This document shows positions 56,927-64,000 of a stretch of DNA of 64,000 nt, in pieces. Made by a program: the position numbers and the translations under genes. How positions within the stretch are numbered: the first letter of the stretch is position 1; each line of letters starts with the position of its first letter. The stretch comes from Mycolicibacterium porcinum (GTDB lineage: Bacteria; Actinomycetota; Actinomycetes; Mycobacteriales; Mycobacteriaceae). The DNA lies in the NCBI GenBank assembly GCA_002086835.1, contig MVIG01000002.1, positions 186,001 through 250,000 on the forward strand, in the 5' to 3' direction. The notes below the pieces were generated by a model, which saw only the letters and a list, made by a program, of their open reading frames with translations, made no database searches and was not told the origin of the DNA.

Positions 56927-58525
56927 ATGCCAGCCCTGTCATCGGAGATTGACACCGACTCCGACACCTTTGTCAGTAACTATGAAGTGCAGTCGGCAGC
57001 GGTCGCAGCGCTCAACGAGCAACTCCAAGCCGTGGCCGCCGGCGGCGGCGAGCGCTACGTCAAACGCCACCACGATCGCGGCCGACTGCTGGCCCGTGAA
57101 CGCATCGAATTGCTTCTCGACCGTGACGCGCCGTTCCTGGAACTGTCATCGCTGGCAGCGTGGGGCACCCAGTTCAACGTGGGCGCTGCGATCGTCACCG
57201 GTGTGGGGGTGGTCAGTGGCACCGAATGCATGATCATCGCCCACGACCCCACCGTCCGCGGCGGCACCATGAACCCGTACACACTGCGAAAAAACCTGCG
57301 CGCGTTGGAGATCGCGAAAGTCAACCGTCTTCCCGTGCTGTACCTGGTGGAGTCCGGCGGTGCCGATCTGCCCACTCAGTCGGAGTTGTTCGTGCACGCG
57401 GGCCGAATTTTCCGGGACCTGACCGAACTGTCGTCGATGGGCATTCCCAGCGTCGCCATGGTGTTCGGAAACTCCACCGCCGGTGGCGCCTACGTGCCCG
57501 GCATGTGCGACTACGCGGTGCTGGTGGACAAGCAGGCCAAGGTATTCCTCGGCGGCCCGCCGCTGGTGAAGATGGCGACCGGCGAGGACGCCGACGACGA
57601 ATCTCTGGGCGGGGCAGACATGCACACCCGCGTCTCGGGACTCGGCGACTATTTCGCCGTCGACGAGGTCGACGCCATTCGCATTGGCCGCGATATCGTC
57701 GCGCACCTGAATTGGCGCAAGTTGGGACCGGGACCGAGGACTGTGGCCGATGACCCGCTCTATGACAGCGACGAGCTACTCGGGATCGCCTCGGGCGACT
57801 CCCGCGTCCCGTTCGATCCCCGAGAGGTGATCGCCCGCATCGTCGACGGCAGCCGCTTCTCCGAGTACAAGCCTCGGTGGGGGACCAGCCTGGCCACCGG
57901 ATGGGCATCGATCCACGGTTTCCCCGTCGGTATCCTGGCCAACACCCGAGGTGTCCTGTTCAGCGAAGAGTCAAAGAAGGCAACAGAATTCATTCTGCTG
58001 GCCAACCAGACCGACACTCCCTTGATCTTCCTGCAGAACGTGACCGGCTTCATGGTCGGCACCGAGTACGAGCAGGGCGGCATCATCAAAGACGGCGCGA
58101 AGATGATCAACGCCGTCACCAACAGCACCGTCCCGCACATCACTATCAACATGGGCGGATCCTTCGGTGCCGGCAACTACGGGATGTCCGGCCGGGCCTA
58201 CGACCCCAGGTTCATGTTCAGCTGGGTCAACGCCAAACTCGCCGTCATGGGCGCCCAGCAGCTCGCAGGTGTGCTGTCGATCGTGGGCAAGGCCGCCGCC
58301 CAGGCCGCCGGCCGGGAATTCGACCTGGAGACCGACGCGAAGCGCACCGCAGAGATCGAAGAGCAGATCGAGCGCGAATCGCACGCCTTCTTCATCTCCG
58401 CCCGCATCTATGACGACGGGGTGATCGACCCACGCGACACCCGCTCAGTGCTCGGAATGGCCCTGTCCGCAGCACATTCCAACGTGATTTCCGGACGCCG
58501 CGGCTTCGGCGTATTCAGGATGTGA
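56927..58525 (+). CDS. Acyl-CoA carboxylase beta (carboxyltransferase) subunit, methylcrotonyl/geranyl-CoA type
   Basis: 532 residues from ATG 56927, behind AAGGA; the GTG-led open frame from 56891 begins inside the operator. Carboxyltransferase motifs: RGRLLARERIELLLDRDAPF, VYLVESGGADLPTQ-type stretch (LPVLYLVESGGADLPTQSEL), STAGGAYVPGMCDYAVLV, GVLFSEESKKATEFILLANQ and GSFGAGNYGMSGRAYDPRFM. The last is the acyl-CoA-binding oxyanion region of the MCC/GCC branch (LiuB/AtuC), not the propionyl-CoA branch. It pairs with the alpha subunit that follows by a GTGA overlap. Confidence 0.92.
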   Translation: MPALSSEIDTDSDTFVSNYEVQSAAVAALNEQLQAVAAGGGERYVKRHHDRGRLLARERIELLLDRDAPFLELSSLAAWGTQFNVGAAIVTGVGVVSGTECMIIAHDPTVRGGTMNPYTLRKNLRALEIAKVNRLPVLYLVESGGADLPTQSELFVHAGRIFRDLTELSSMGIPSVAMVFGNSTAGGAYVPGMCDYAVLVDKQAKVFLGGPPLVKMATGEDADDESLGGADMHTRVSGLGDYFAVDEVDAIRIGRDIVAHLNWRKLGPGPRTVADDPLYDSDELLGIASGDSRVPFDPREVIARIVDGSRFSEYKPRWGTSLATGWASIHGFPVGILANTRGVLFSEESKKATEFILLANQTDTPLIFLQNVTGFMVGTEYEQGGIIKDGAKMINAVTNSTVPHITINMGGSFGAGNYGMSGRAYDPRFMFSWVNAKLAVMGAQQLAGVLSIVGKAAAQAAGREFDLETDAKRTAEIEEQIERESHAFFISARIYDDGVIDPRDTRSVLGMALSAAHSNVISGRRGFGVFRM

Positions 58526-60540
58526 GGAACGTGACCACCACTCATCAGCCCATTGGCAAGCTGCTCATCGCCAACCGCGGCGAGATCGCCTCAAGGATCA
58601 TTCGCACCGCCCGCGAAATGGACATCGCCACCGTCGCGATCTACTCCGATGCCGACCGGTTCGCCCCCTACGTCGCCGAGGCCGACCAGTCGGTGCACCT
58701 ACCCGGCACCGCTCCGGCCGATACCTACCTGCGCGGCGACCTGGTTCTGGCTGCTGCCGCCGCCACTGGCGCCGACGCGATCCACCCGGGCTACGGATTT
58801 CTTTCTGAGAACGCCGAATTCGCCAAAGCCTGCGCCGATGCAAACGTGATCTTCGTCGGTCCCAGCCCCGAAGCGATCGCCTCGATGGGATCCAAGATCG
58901 CCGCCAAAGACATGATGGCCGCAGCCGGCGTACCGGTGCTGCCCGGGGTCACCGTGGATGCCGAACAGGACGCCGACCCCGACAACCTGCGCAACGCCGC
59001 AACCCAAATCGGCTTCCCGATACTGGTCAAGGCCGCCTTCGGCGGCGGTGGCCGCGGAATGCGGATAGTCGCCGACGAGAACGAACTGCTGGAAGCGGTC
59101 ACCGGCGCACGGCGAGAAGCGGCGTCGGCGTTCGGCAACGGAACTGTGTTCCTGGAGAAGTTCGTCGAATCACCCCGACACATCGAGGTCCAGATCTTCG
59201 GCGACAGCCACGGCACGGTCGTGCACCTGGGTGAACGCGAATGTTCCATTCAGCGTCGCTATCAGAAGATCATCGAAGAGGCACCTTCGACGGCAGTCGA
59301 CCCGTCGCTGCGCGAAGAACTGGGGCGCGCCGCGGTGGCCGCGGGTAAAGCATTGGCCTACGAGGGGGCCGGCACGGTCGAGTTCGTGATGGCACCCGAC
59401 GGCTCCTTCTATTTCCTCGAAGTCAACACCCGGCTGCAGGTCGAACACCCGGTGACCGAGCTGGTCACCGGAATCGACCTGGTACGCGCGCAGTTGCTGG
59501 TCGCCGCCGGGCAACCGTTGCCGGCTCAGATGCTGCACACCCGCCCCGACGGCCACGCGGTCGAGGTCCGGCTCTACGCCGAAGACGTTGCCGCCGGCTT
59601 CATTCCGGCATCGGGAACATTGCACACCCTGGAGTTCCCCGATCTGCCCGGCGTGCGGGTCGATGCCGGATTCACCTCCGGGTCGACAGTCAGCACGTTC
59701 TACGACCCGATGCTGGCCAAAGTCATCGGCTACGGCCAGACGCGAGACGAAGCCTGCCGACGGGTGGCGCGGGCGCTGCGCGAGACCCGCATCCACGGTG
59801 TCACCACCAACCGTGATCTGCTGGTGGGAATCCTGCGCGAGGCCGAATTCCGCGCCGGCGCGATCGACACCGGCTACCTGCAGCGCCACGATCCCGCCGC
59901 CCTGATCGTGGCGGAGCGGGCCGCAACCGGCACCCACGCGGTAGCCGCGGCGCTGGCCTCGCTGGCGCAGCGACGTCAGCAGACAACCGTCGTGCCCGGT
60001 CTTCCCGCCGGCTGGCGCAATCTGCCCAGCCAGGAGCAGATCGTGCAGTACCGCGTCGGCGAAGACATCGTCGAGGTGCACTACCGCGTAGAGCGTCACG
60101 GCGTCAAAGTCACCGTCGGCGACTGGCAGCCCCAGGTGCGGATGCTGAATGCGGCCCCAGACCTGATCGACGCCGAAATCGACGGAGTGCGACGGCGCTA
60201 CCGGGTAGCTCGGTCCGGGGACGTTCACTACGTCGACAGTGCACTGGGATCGACGGCACTGCACGAGATTCCACGATTCCCAGACCCCAGCTCGATGCAG
60301 GAGACCGGGTCACTGCTGGCCCCGATGCCAGGGGCGGTGGTGCGCGTCGAGGTCAGCGAAGGCGACGAAGTACGCCTAGGCACCGCCATCGTGGTGCTGG
60401 AGGCAATGAAGATGGAACACACCGTGCGCGCCCCAGCCGATGGCCTCGTGGCAACGATCGCCGTCAAGTCCGGGGACCAGGTGGAATCGGGGCAGGTGCT
60501 GGCCGTGGTCTCCGGACCCGATGACGGTGCCGCGTCGTGA
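58522..60540 (+). CDS. Acyl-CoA carboxylase alpha subunit (biotin carboxylase + BCCP)
   Basis: 672 residues from GTG 58522; GTG 58531 is an alternative. Biotin carboxylase: KLLIANRGEIASRIIRTARE, HPGYGFLSENAEFAKACADA, ATP-grasp glycine loop AAFGGGGRGMRIV, EVNTRLQVEHPVTELVTGID. A middle BT-like domain precedes the C-terminal biotinyl domain with the biotin Lys630 in EAMKMEH. The length and order match MccA/LiuD/AtuF. Carboxylates the enoyl-CoA of a leucine or acyclic terpene pathway with the beta subunit. Confidence 0.94.
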   Translation: MRNVTTTHQPIGKLLIANRGEIASRIIRTAREMDIATVAIYSDADRFAPYVAEADQSVHLPGTAPADTYLRGDLVLAAAAATGADAIHPGYGFLSENAEFAKACADANVIFVGPSPEAIASMGSKIAAKDMMAAAGVPVLPGVTVDAEQDADPDNLRNAATQIGFPILVKAAFGGGGRGMRIVADENELLEAVTGARREAASAFGNGTVFLEKFVESPRHIEVQIFGDSHGTVVHLGERECSIQRRYQKIIEEAPSTAVDPSLREELGRAAVAAGKALAYEGAGTVEFVMAPDGSFYFLEVNTRLQVEHPVTELVTGIDLVRAQLLVAAGQPLPAQMLHTRPDGHAVEVRLYAEDVAAGFIPASGTLHTLEFPDLPGVRVDAGFTSGSTVSTFYDPMLAKVIGYGQTRDEACRRVARALRETRIHGVTTNRDLLVGILREAEFRAGAIDTGYLQRHDPAALIVAERAATGTHAVAAALASLAQRRQQTTVVPGLPAGWRNLPSQEQIVQYRVGEDIVEVHYRVERHGVKVTVGDWQPQVRMLNAAPDLIDAEIDGVRRRYRVARSGDVHYVDSALGSTALHEIPRFPDPSSMQETGSLLAPMPGAVVRVEVSEGDEVRLGTAIVVLEAMKMEHTVRAPADGLVATIAVKSGDQVESGQVLAVVSGPDDGAAS

Positions 60541-61295
60541 GCGTTGAGTACGAGGTCCGCAACGGGATCGCTTGGCTGACTATCAACCGTCCAGAGGCGC
60601 GCAACAGCCTCAACAAGGCAGTCCGCGACGGGTTGTTCGACGGGGTACGCAGATTCAACGACGACCGGCAAGCCAAGGTGCTGGTCCTGACCGGCGCCGG
60701 TGACAAAGCATTCTGCGCCGGCGGCGACCTCAAAGAGATGTCGGAGGAACAACTCACCGTTCCGCCGGTGGATTTCGTGCCACAGTTCGGGCGCAACATC
60801 ACCGTGGACAAGCCGACCATCGCCGCGGTCAACGGCGTCGCCTTCGCCGGCGGTTTCCTGCTGGCACAGACGTGTGACCTGTGTGTGGCCTCGACGACGG
60901 CGAAGTTCGCCATCACCGAGGTCAAGGTAGGCCGCGGTTCGCCATGGGCAGCGCCGCTGCCACTGATGATTCCGCGCCGCATCGCCATGGAACTGGTGCT
61001 CACCGGCGCGCCGATATCGGCCGCGCGCGCCCACGAGATCGGACTGGTCAACCGGCTGGCAGAGCCCACCGACCTGCATGCGGCGGCGCAAGAACTCGCC
61101 GAGCAGATCGCGGCGAACGCGCCGCTGTCGGTGGCTGCAGGCAAGCAAACCGCGACACTGACGGCGCAGCATCCACTGCGCGAGGCGTTCGAACTAGCCG
61201 AATCAATCTGGGAGCCCGTCTATTTGAGCCAGGACGCGCAAGAGGGAATGGCCGCCTTCAAGGAGAAGCGCTCCCCACAGTGGAAAGGACGCTGA
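60537..61295 (+). CDS. Enoyl-CoA hydratase/isomerase (crotonase), methylglutaconyl/isohexenylglutaconyl type
   Basis: 252 residues from GTG 60537 (GTGA overlap). INRPEARNSLNKAVRDGLFD, oxyanion FCAGGDLKEM and AAVNGVAFAGGFLLAQTCDL; the second Glu position is in GRGSPWAAPLPLMIPRRI, where the standard GLxPxxG is altered. C-terminus FKEKRSPQWKGR is standard. Position in the operon matches the hydratase that acts after MCC or GCC (LiuC/AtuE). The catalytic Glu pair is not fully conserved, so decarboxylase- or isomerase-type variants remain open. Confidence 0.88.
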   Translation: MSVEYEVRNGIAWLTINRPEARNSLNKAVRDGLFDGVRRFNDDRQAKVLVLTGAGDKAFCAGGDLKEMSEEQLTVPPVDFVPQFGRNITVDKPTIAAVNGVAFAGGFLLAQTCDLCVASTTAKFAITEVKVGRGSPWAAPLPLMIPRRIAMELVLTGAPISAARAHEIGLVNRLAEPTDLHAAAQELAEQIAANAPLSVAAGKQTATLTAQHPLREAFELAESIWEPVYLSQDAQEGMAAFKEKRSPQWKGR

Positions 61296-62089
61296 TGAGC
61301 CTGGACTACCCCGGACTGCTAGCGGCGCTGCACGTGGAATCTGAGCTGCTCACACATCGTTTGCAGGATTTACCGTTCGAGTATTGGGGTCGCGCGACAC
61401 CAGCGCAGGGCTGGAGCATCCAAGATCAGGTATCTCACCTGGCCTTCTTCGACGATGCCACCAAACTGGCCTTGACCGCGCCGGATCACTTCGCGCAGAT
61501 GGCCGCCAAATTGATCGACGGCGGGATGGACTTTCCCGACCGGATCGCCGAACAACACCGCATCCTGGCCCCCGAGGCACTGATGAGCTGGTTTTCGGCG
61601 GCACGTCAGGAGCTGCTGACCCTGTTCGCCAACAGCGACCCTAAACGCCGCGTGCCGTGGTTCGGTCCCGACATGAGCGTGGCGTCCTCGGCGACCGCCC
61701 GGCTGATGGAGACATGGGCGCACGGACACGACATCTACGAAGCACTCGGTGTCGAACACCCGGCCACCCCCGGGCTGCGCAGCATCGCGCATCTCGGCGT
61801 GTCCACCTTCGCGTTCTCACACCGCCTCAACGGTCTTGATGTGCCTGGCGAGCCGGTCGGCGTGCAGCTGCACTCACCCGAGGGCCAGACGTGGACTTGG
61901 GGACCACAAGACACCGCCAACACGGTCGTGGGCGCCGCGCAAGATTTCGTACTCACCGTCACCCAACGCAAACACTGGACCGAGACCGGGCTGACCGTCA
62001 ACGGTGCGGTGGCCACCGGCTGGATGGAGATCGCTCAAGCGTTCGCCGGAGCAGCCAGCAAGCGCAAACCGAAGGTGCAGCAGCGATGA
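61295..62089 (+). CDS. TIGR03084-like (DinB/maleylpyruvate-isomerase-fold) metal-binding protein
   Basis: 264 residues; ATG overlaps the previous stop by one base. WSIQDQVSHLAFFDDATKLA, ETWAHGHDIYEALG and HLGVSTFAFSHRLNGLDVPG have the three His positions (about 47, 147 and 172) of the DinB-type zinc site. The family is actinobacterial and common near AtuA-like genes, with no known reaction; DinB relatives act as thiol-dependent isomerases or transferases (mycothiol in actinobacteria). It is translationally coupled to its DUF1446 neighbour (ATGA). Confidence 0.8.
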   Translation: MSLDYPGLLAALHVESELLTHRLQDLPFEYWGRATPAQGWSIQDQVSHLAFFDDATKLALTAPDHFAQMAAKLIDGGMDFPDRIAEQHRILAPEALMSWFSAARQELLTLFANSDPKRRVPWFGPDMSVASSATARLMETWAHGHDIYEALGVEHPATPGLRSIAHLGVSTFAFSHRLNGLDVPGEPVGVQLHSPEGQTWTWGPQDTANTVVGAAQDFVLTVTQRKHWTETGLTVNGAVATGWMEIAQAFAGAASKRKPKVQQR

Positions 62090-63840
62090 AACGTGCGGTT
62101 CGGATCGGCAACGCGTCGGGGTTCTACGGGGACCGGCACTCGGCGATGCAGGAGTTGGTCGCCGGCGCCGACGTCGACGTGATCACCGGCGACTACCTGG
62201 CCGAGCTCACCATGCTGATCCTGTGGAAGGCGGGCAAGAAGAATCCCGACACCGGTTATGCGCATACCTTTCTCACCCAATTCCGGGACGTGGCCGCCGA
62301 ATGCGCGCGCCGCGGGATCAAAGTTGTGGTGAATGCGGGCGGGCTCAATCCCGCCGGAATGGCCCAACGAGTTCGCGACCTGCTCACTGACCTCGACGTC
62401 GATCTCACGGTCGCCCACGTCGAGGGCGACGACCTGATGCCGCGGCTACCGCAGCTGATGGAGAAAGGCATCGACTTCGCCAACCTCGACACCGGTATCC
62501 GGTTGCGCGACAAGAACGTCGAACCGGTCTCGGCCAACGCCTACCTGGGCGGCTGGGGAATCGCCTCGGCCCTGACCCGTGGCGCCGACATCGTGATCAC
62601 GGGCAGAGTGACCGACGCGGCGCTGGTGGTCGGGGCGGGTGCCTGGTGGCACGGTTGGGCACGCAACGACTACAACGCGCTGGCCGGTGCCGTCGCAGCC
62701 GGGCACATCATCGAGTGCGGCCCACAGGCCACGGGCGGAAACTACTCCCAGATTCGGGAAGTCACCGACCGGCGCTACCCCGGTTCACCGATTGCCGAAC
62801 TCGCCCACGACGGCAGCTTCGTCATCACCAAGGCGCCCGGCAGCGGGGGCGTGGTGACACCGGGCACCGTCACCGCCCAGCTGCTCTACGAGGTCGGCGC
62901 GCCTGCCTACGCCAACCCCGATGTGGTGGCCCACTTCGACACCTGCTCGATCACCCAGGTCGGTGAAAACCGAGTGCGGGTCAGCGGTACGACCGGCACG
63001 CCGCCACCGCCGACGCTCAAAGTCGCAATGAACTACATCGGTGGCTTCCGCAACACCATGACCATGGCGCTGACCGGCCTGGACATCGACGAGAAGGCCC
63101 AATGGGCCGTCGAGGAACTCATGACGATCCTTGGCGGGCGAGACCGATTCGACGGTGTCGATATCCAATTGCTGCGCTATGACACTGCCGATCCGGCCAA
63201 CATGGCCCAGGCAACCGCCCATCTGCGGGTCACCGTCAAAGACCGCGACCGCACCAAGGTCGACCGAGCGTTCTCCAATGCGGTCATCGAGCTGTACGTG
63301 GCCGGATACGCCGGCTTCTACACCACCACCCCGCCCACCACGGCCAGCGAATTCGGTGTCTACTGGCCGACACTGGTCCCGGCAACGGCAGTGCAGCACA
63401 CCGTGGTTCACGCCGACGGGACACGAGAGCCGATAGATCCGCCGACCGAGGTGACCGAGATCGATGTGCCTGATCCCGCACCCTCACCGGTCCGTTCAGA
63501 TTTCGGGCCGACCACCCGCCGGCCGCTGGGCAGCATCGTGGCGGCCCGCTCAGGTGACAAGGGCGGAAACGCCAACGTTGGCGTCTGGACCGACACCGAC
63601 CAGCGTTGGGAATGGCTGGATGAACACCTGAGTGCGCAGAAGTTCGCCGAACTCGTGCCCGAGGTCCACGGGCTGACTATCCGGCGCTACGCGTTCCCCA
63701 ACCTCAAGGCGCTGAACTTCGTGGTCGTCGGATTCCTCGGCGACGGTGTCGCATCGTGCACCCGCCCCGATGCCCAGGCCAAAAGCCTGGGGGAGTACCT
63801 GCGGGCGCTCAACACCGACGTTCCGGACAAGCTGATCTAG
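62086..63840 (+). CDS. DUF1446 / acyclic terpene utilisation AtuA-like protein
   Basis: 584 residues. The DUF1446 N-terminal domain reads RIGNASGFYGDRHSAMQELV, GDYLAELTMLILWKAGKKNP, VVVNAGGLNPAGMAQ and NAYLGGWGIASALTRGADIV with TGRVTDAALVVG; the C-terminal AtuA-like domain has RSGDKGGNANVGVW and RRYAFPNLKALNFVVVGFLG. In Pseudomonas AtuA is needed for citronellol/geraniol growth, but its reaction is unknown. Its presence beside an MCC/GCC-type carboxylase argues for terpenoid acid use, although actinobacterial leucine clusters sometimes carry it too. Confidence 0.9.
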   Translation: MKRAVRIGNASGFYGDRHSAMQELVAGADVDVITGDYLAELTMLILWKAGKKNPDTGYAHTFLTQFRDVAAECARRGIKVVVNAGGLNPAGMAQRVRDLLTDLDVDLTVAHVEGDDLMPRLPQLMEKGIDFANLDTGIRLRDKNVEPVSANAYLGGWGIASALTRGADIVITGRVTDAALVVGAGAWWHGWARNDYNALAGAVAAGHIIECGPQATGGNYSQIREVTDRRYPGSPIAELAHDGSFVITKAPGSGGVVTPGTVTAQLLYEVGAPAYANPDVVAHFDTCSITQVGENRVRVSGTTGTPPPPTLKVAMNYIGGFRNTMTMALTGLDIDEKAQWAVEELMTILGGRDRFDGVDIQLLRYDTADPANMAQATAHLRVTVKDRDRTKVDRAFSNAVIELYVAGYAGFYTTTPPTTASEFGVYWPTLVPATAVQHTVVHADGTREPIDPPTEVTEIDVPDPAPSPVRSDFGPTTRRPLGSIVAARSGDKGGNANVGVWTDTDQRWEWLDEHLSAQKFAELVPEVHGLTIRRYAFPNLKALNFVVVGFLGDGVASCTRPDAQAKSLGEYLRALNTDVPDKLI

Positions 63841-63854
63841 GAGCACGCAGGCGA

Positions 63855-64000
63855 ATGGACTTCACCGAATCCAGCGAACACCGCGACCTGCGCACCGCCG
63901 TCGCCGCGATCACCGACAAATACGGCCCCACCTACTTCGCCGAACGAGCCACCGCTCACGAACCCACCGACGAACTCTGGCTGGATCTGGCCCAACACGG
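63855..64000 (+). CDS. Acyl-CoA dehydrogenase, N-terminal fragment (cut by window edge)
   Basis: ATG 63855 begins MDFTESSEHRDLRTAVAAIT, then DKYGPTYFAERATAHEP, the first helices of an acyl-CoA dehydrogenase. Only 48 residues are visible. By operon position it would correspond to isovaleryl-CoA or citronellyl-CoA dehydrogenase (LiuA/AtuD). No ribosome-binding site stronger than GAGC is seen, and the gene follows 14 bp after the AtuA-like stop. Confidence 0.78.
   Translation, partial: MDFTESSEHRDLRTAVAAITDKYGPTYFAERATAHEPTDELWLDLAQH

Noticed and set aside
59170-60264. 364-codon minus-strand frame
   Set aside because: Antisense to the biotin carboxylase subunit; no recognisable domain.
1-64000. 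CRISPR arrays, tRNA/rRNA genes, insertion sequences, phage genes
   Set aside because: No regularly spaced repeats, no cloverleaf-like or rRNA-like sequence, and no transposase, integrase or phage motif were seen on either strand.

Overview
The window looks like a chromosomal segment of a GC-rich actinobacterium, most probably a fast-growing Mycobacterium/Mycolicibacterium or a close relative. The evidence is protein types read in the sequence: an SDR of the mycofactocin-coupled type, an NDMA-dependent-type alcohol dehydrogenase, 3Fe-4S P450 ferredoxins with a CxxHxxC-like motif, two ~720-residue tandem acyl-CoA dehydrogenases, a PpdK-like swivelling-domain protein and a mycobacterial-type SAM methyltransferase. 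Genes are packed with 1-8 bp ATGA/GTGA/TGATG overlaps. I see no tRNA, rRNA, CRISPR array, insertion sequence or phage gene.

Almost everything is catabolic: CoA-ester beta-oxidation, P450 and flavin oxygenation, and the local regulators. Region 1 (1-19 kb) has a nitronate monooxygenase, a beta-oxidation operon ending in a P450 (445-4809), a second P450-ferredoxin operon with its TetR regulator, an alcohol dehydrogenase/aldehyde dehydrogenase pair, a two-gene hot-dog hydratase, a tandem double-TetR regulator, two CaiB/BaiF CoA-transferase-family proteins, a tandem acyl-CoA dehydrogenase and an extradiol (LigB-type) dioxygenase. Five or six promoters here carry one shared, slightly asymmetric motif (about TGACACTAATGYYAGA), with the double-TetR as the natural candidate binder.

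Region 2 (19-42 kb) is a second, larger gene set marked by seven copies of another operator, TGACAGTCAACTGTCA. It includes an AveC-like membrane protein, a TetR/P450 divergon, a five-gene P450-ferredoxin-ferredoxin reductase operon, a mycofactocin-type SDR, two PEP-synthase-like phosphohistidine proteins with a DUF7064-like protein and an HTH protein, an LLM oxidoreductase, an acyl-CoA synthetase, a nitroreductase, a second tandem acyl-CoA dehydrogenase, a thiolase-like protein with OB-fold partners, and an APH-type phosphotransferase broken by a 5-bp duplication. The arrangement suggests oxidative attack, CoA activation and chain shortening of a bulky (terpenoid, steroid-like or aromatic) substrate. 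The phosphotransfer proteins are the part with no obvious precedent in such a pathway.

Region 3 (42-53.4 kb) holds an OB-fold protein, SDRs, a TesB thioesterase, a SAM methyltransferase, an acyl-CoA dehydrogenase-like flavoprotein, and a six-gene operon of two NTF2-like proteins, acyl-CoA synthetase, aldehyde dehydrogenase, an orphan luciferase-tail-like protein and a flavin reductase. Region 4 (53.4-64 kb) has two overlapping GAF-LuxR regulators divergent from an operon with nitronate monooxygenase, a biotin-dependent acyl-CoA carboxylase (beta and alpha), enoyl-CoA hydratase, a TIGR03084-like protein, an AtuA-like DUF1446 protein and the start of an acyl-CoA dehydrogenase. This resembles methylcrotonyl/geranyl-CoA carboxylation in leucine or acyclic terpene breakdown; two copies of a third 22-bp palindrome precede its genes. 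Broken genes: an SDR remnant (6056-6370), an NTF2/SnoaL-like remnant (19004-19268) and the frameshifted phosphotransferase (40792-41918).
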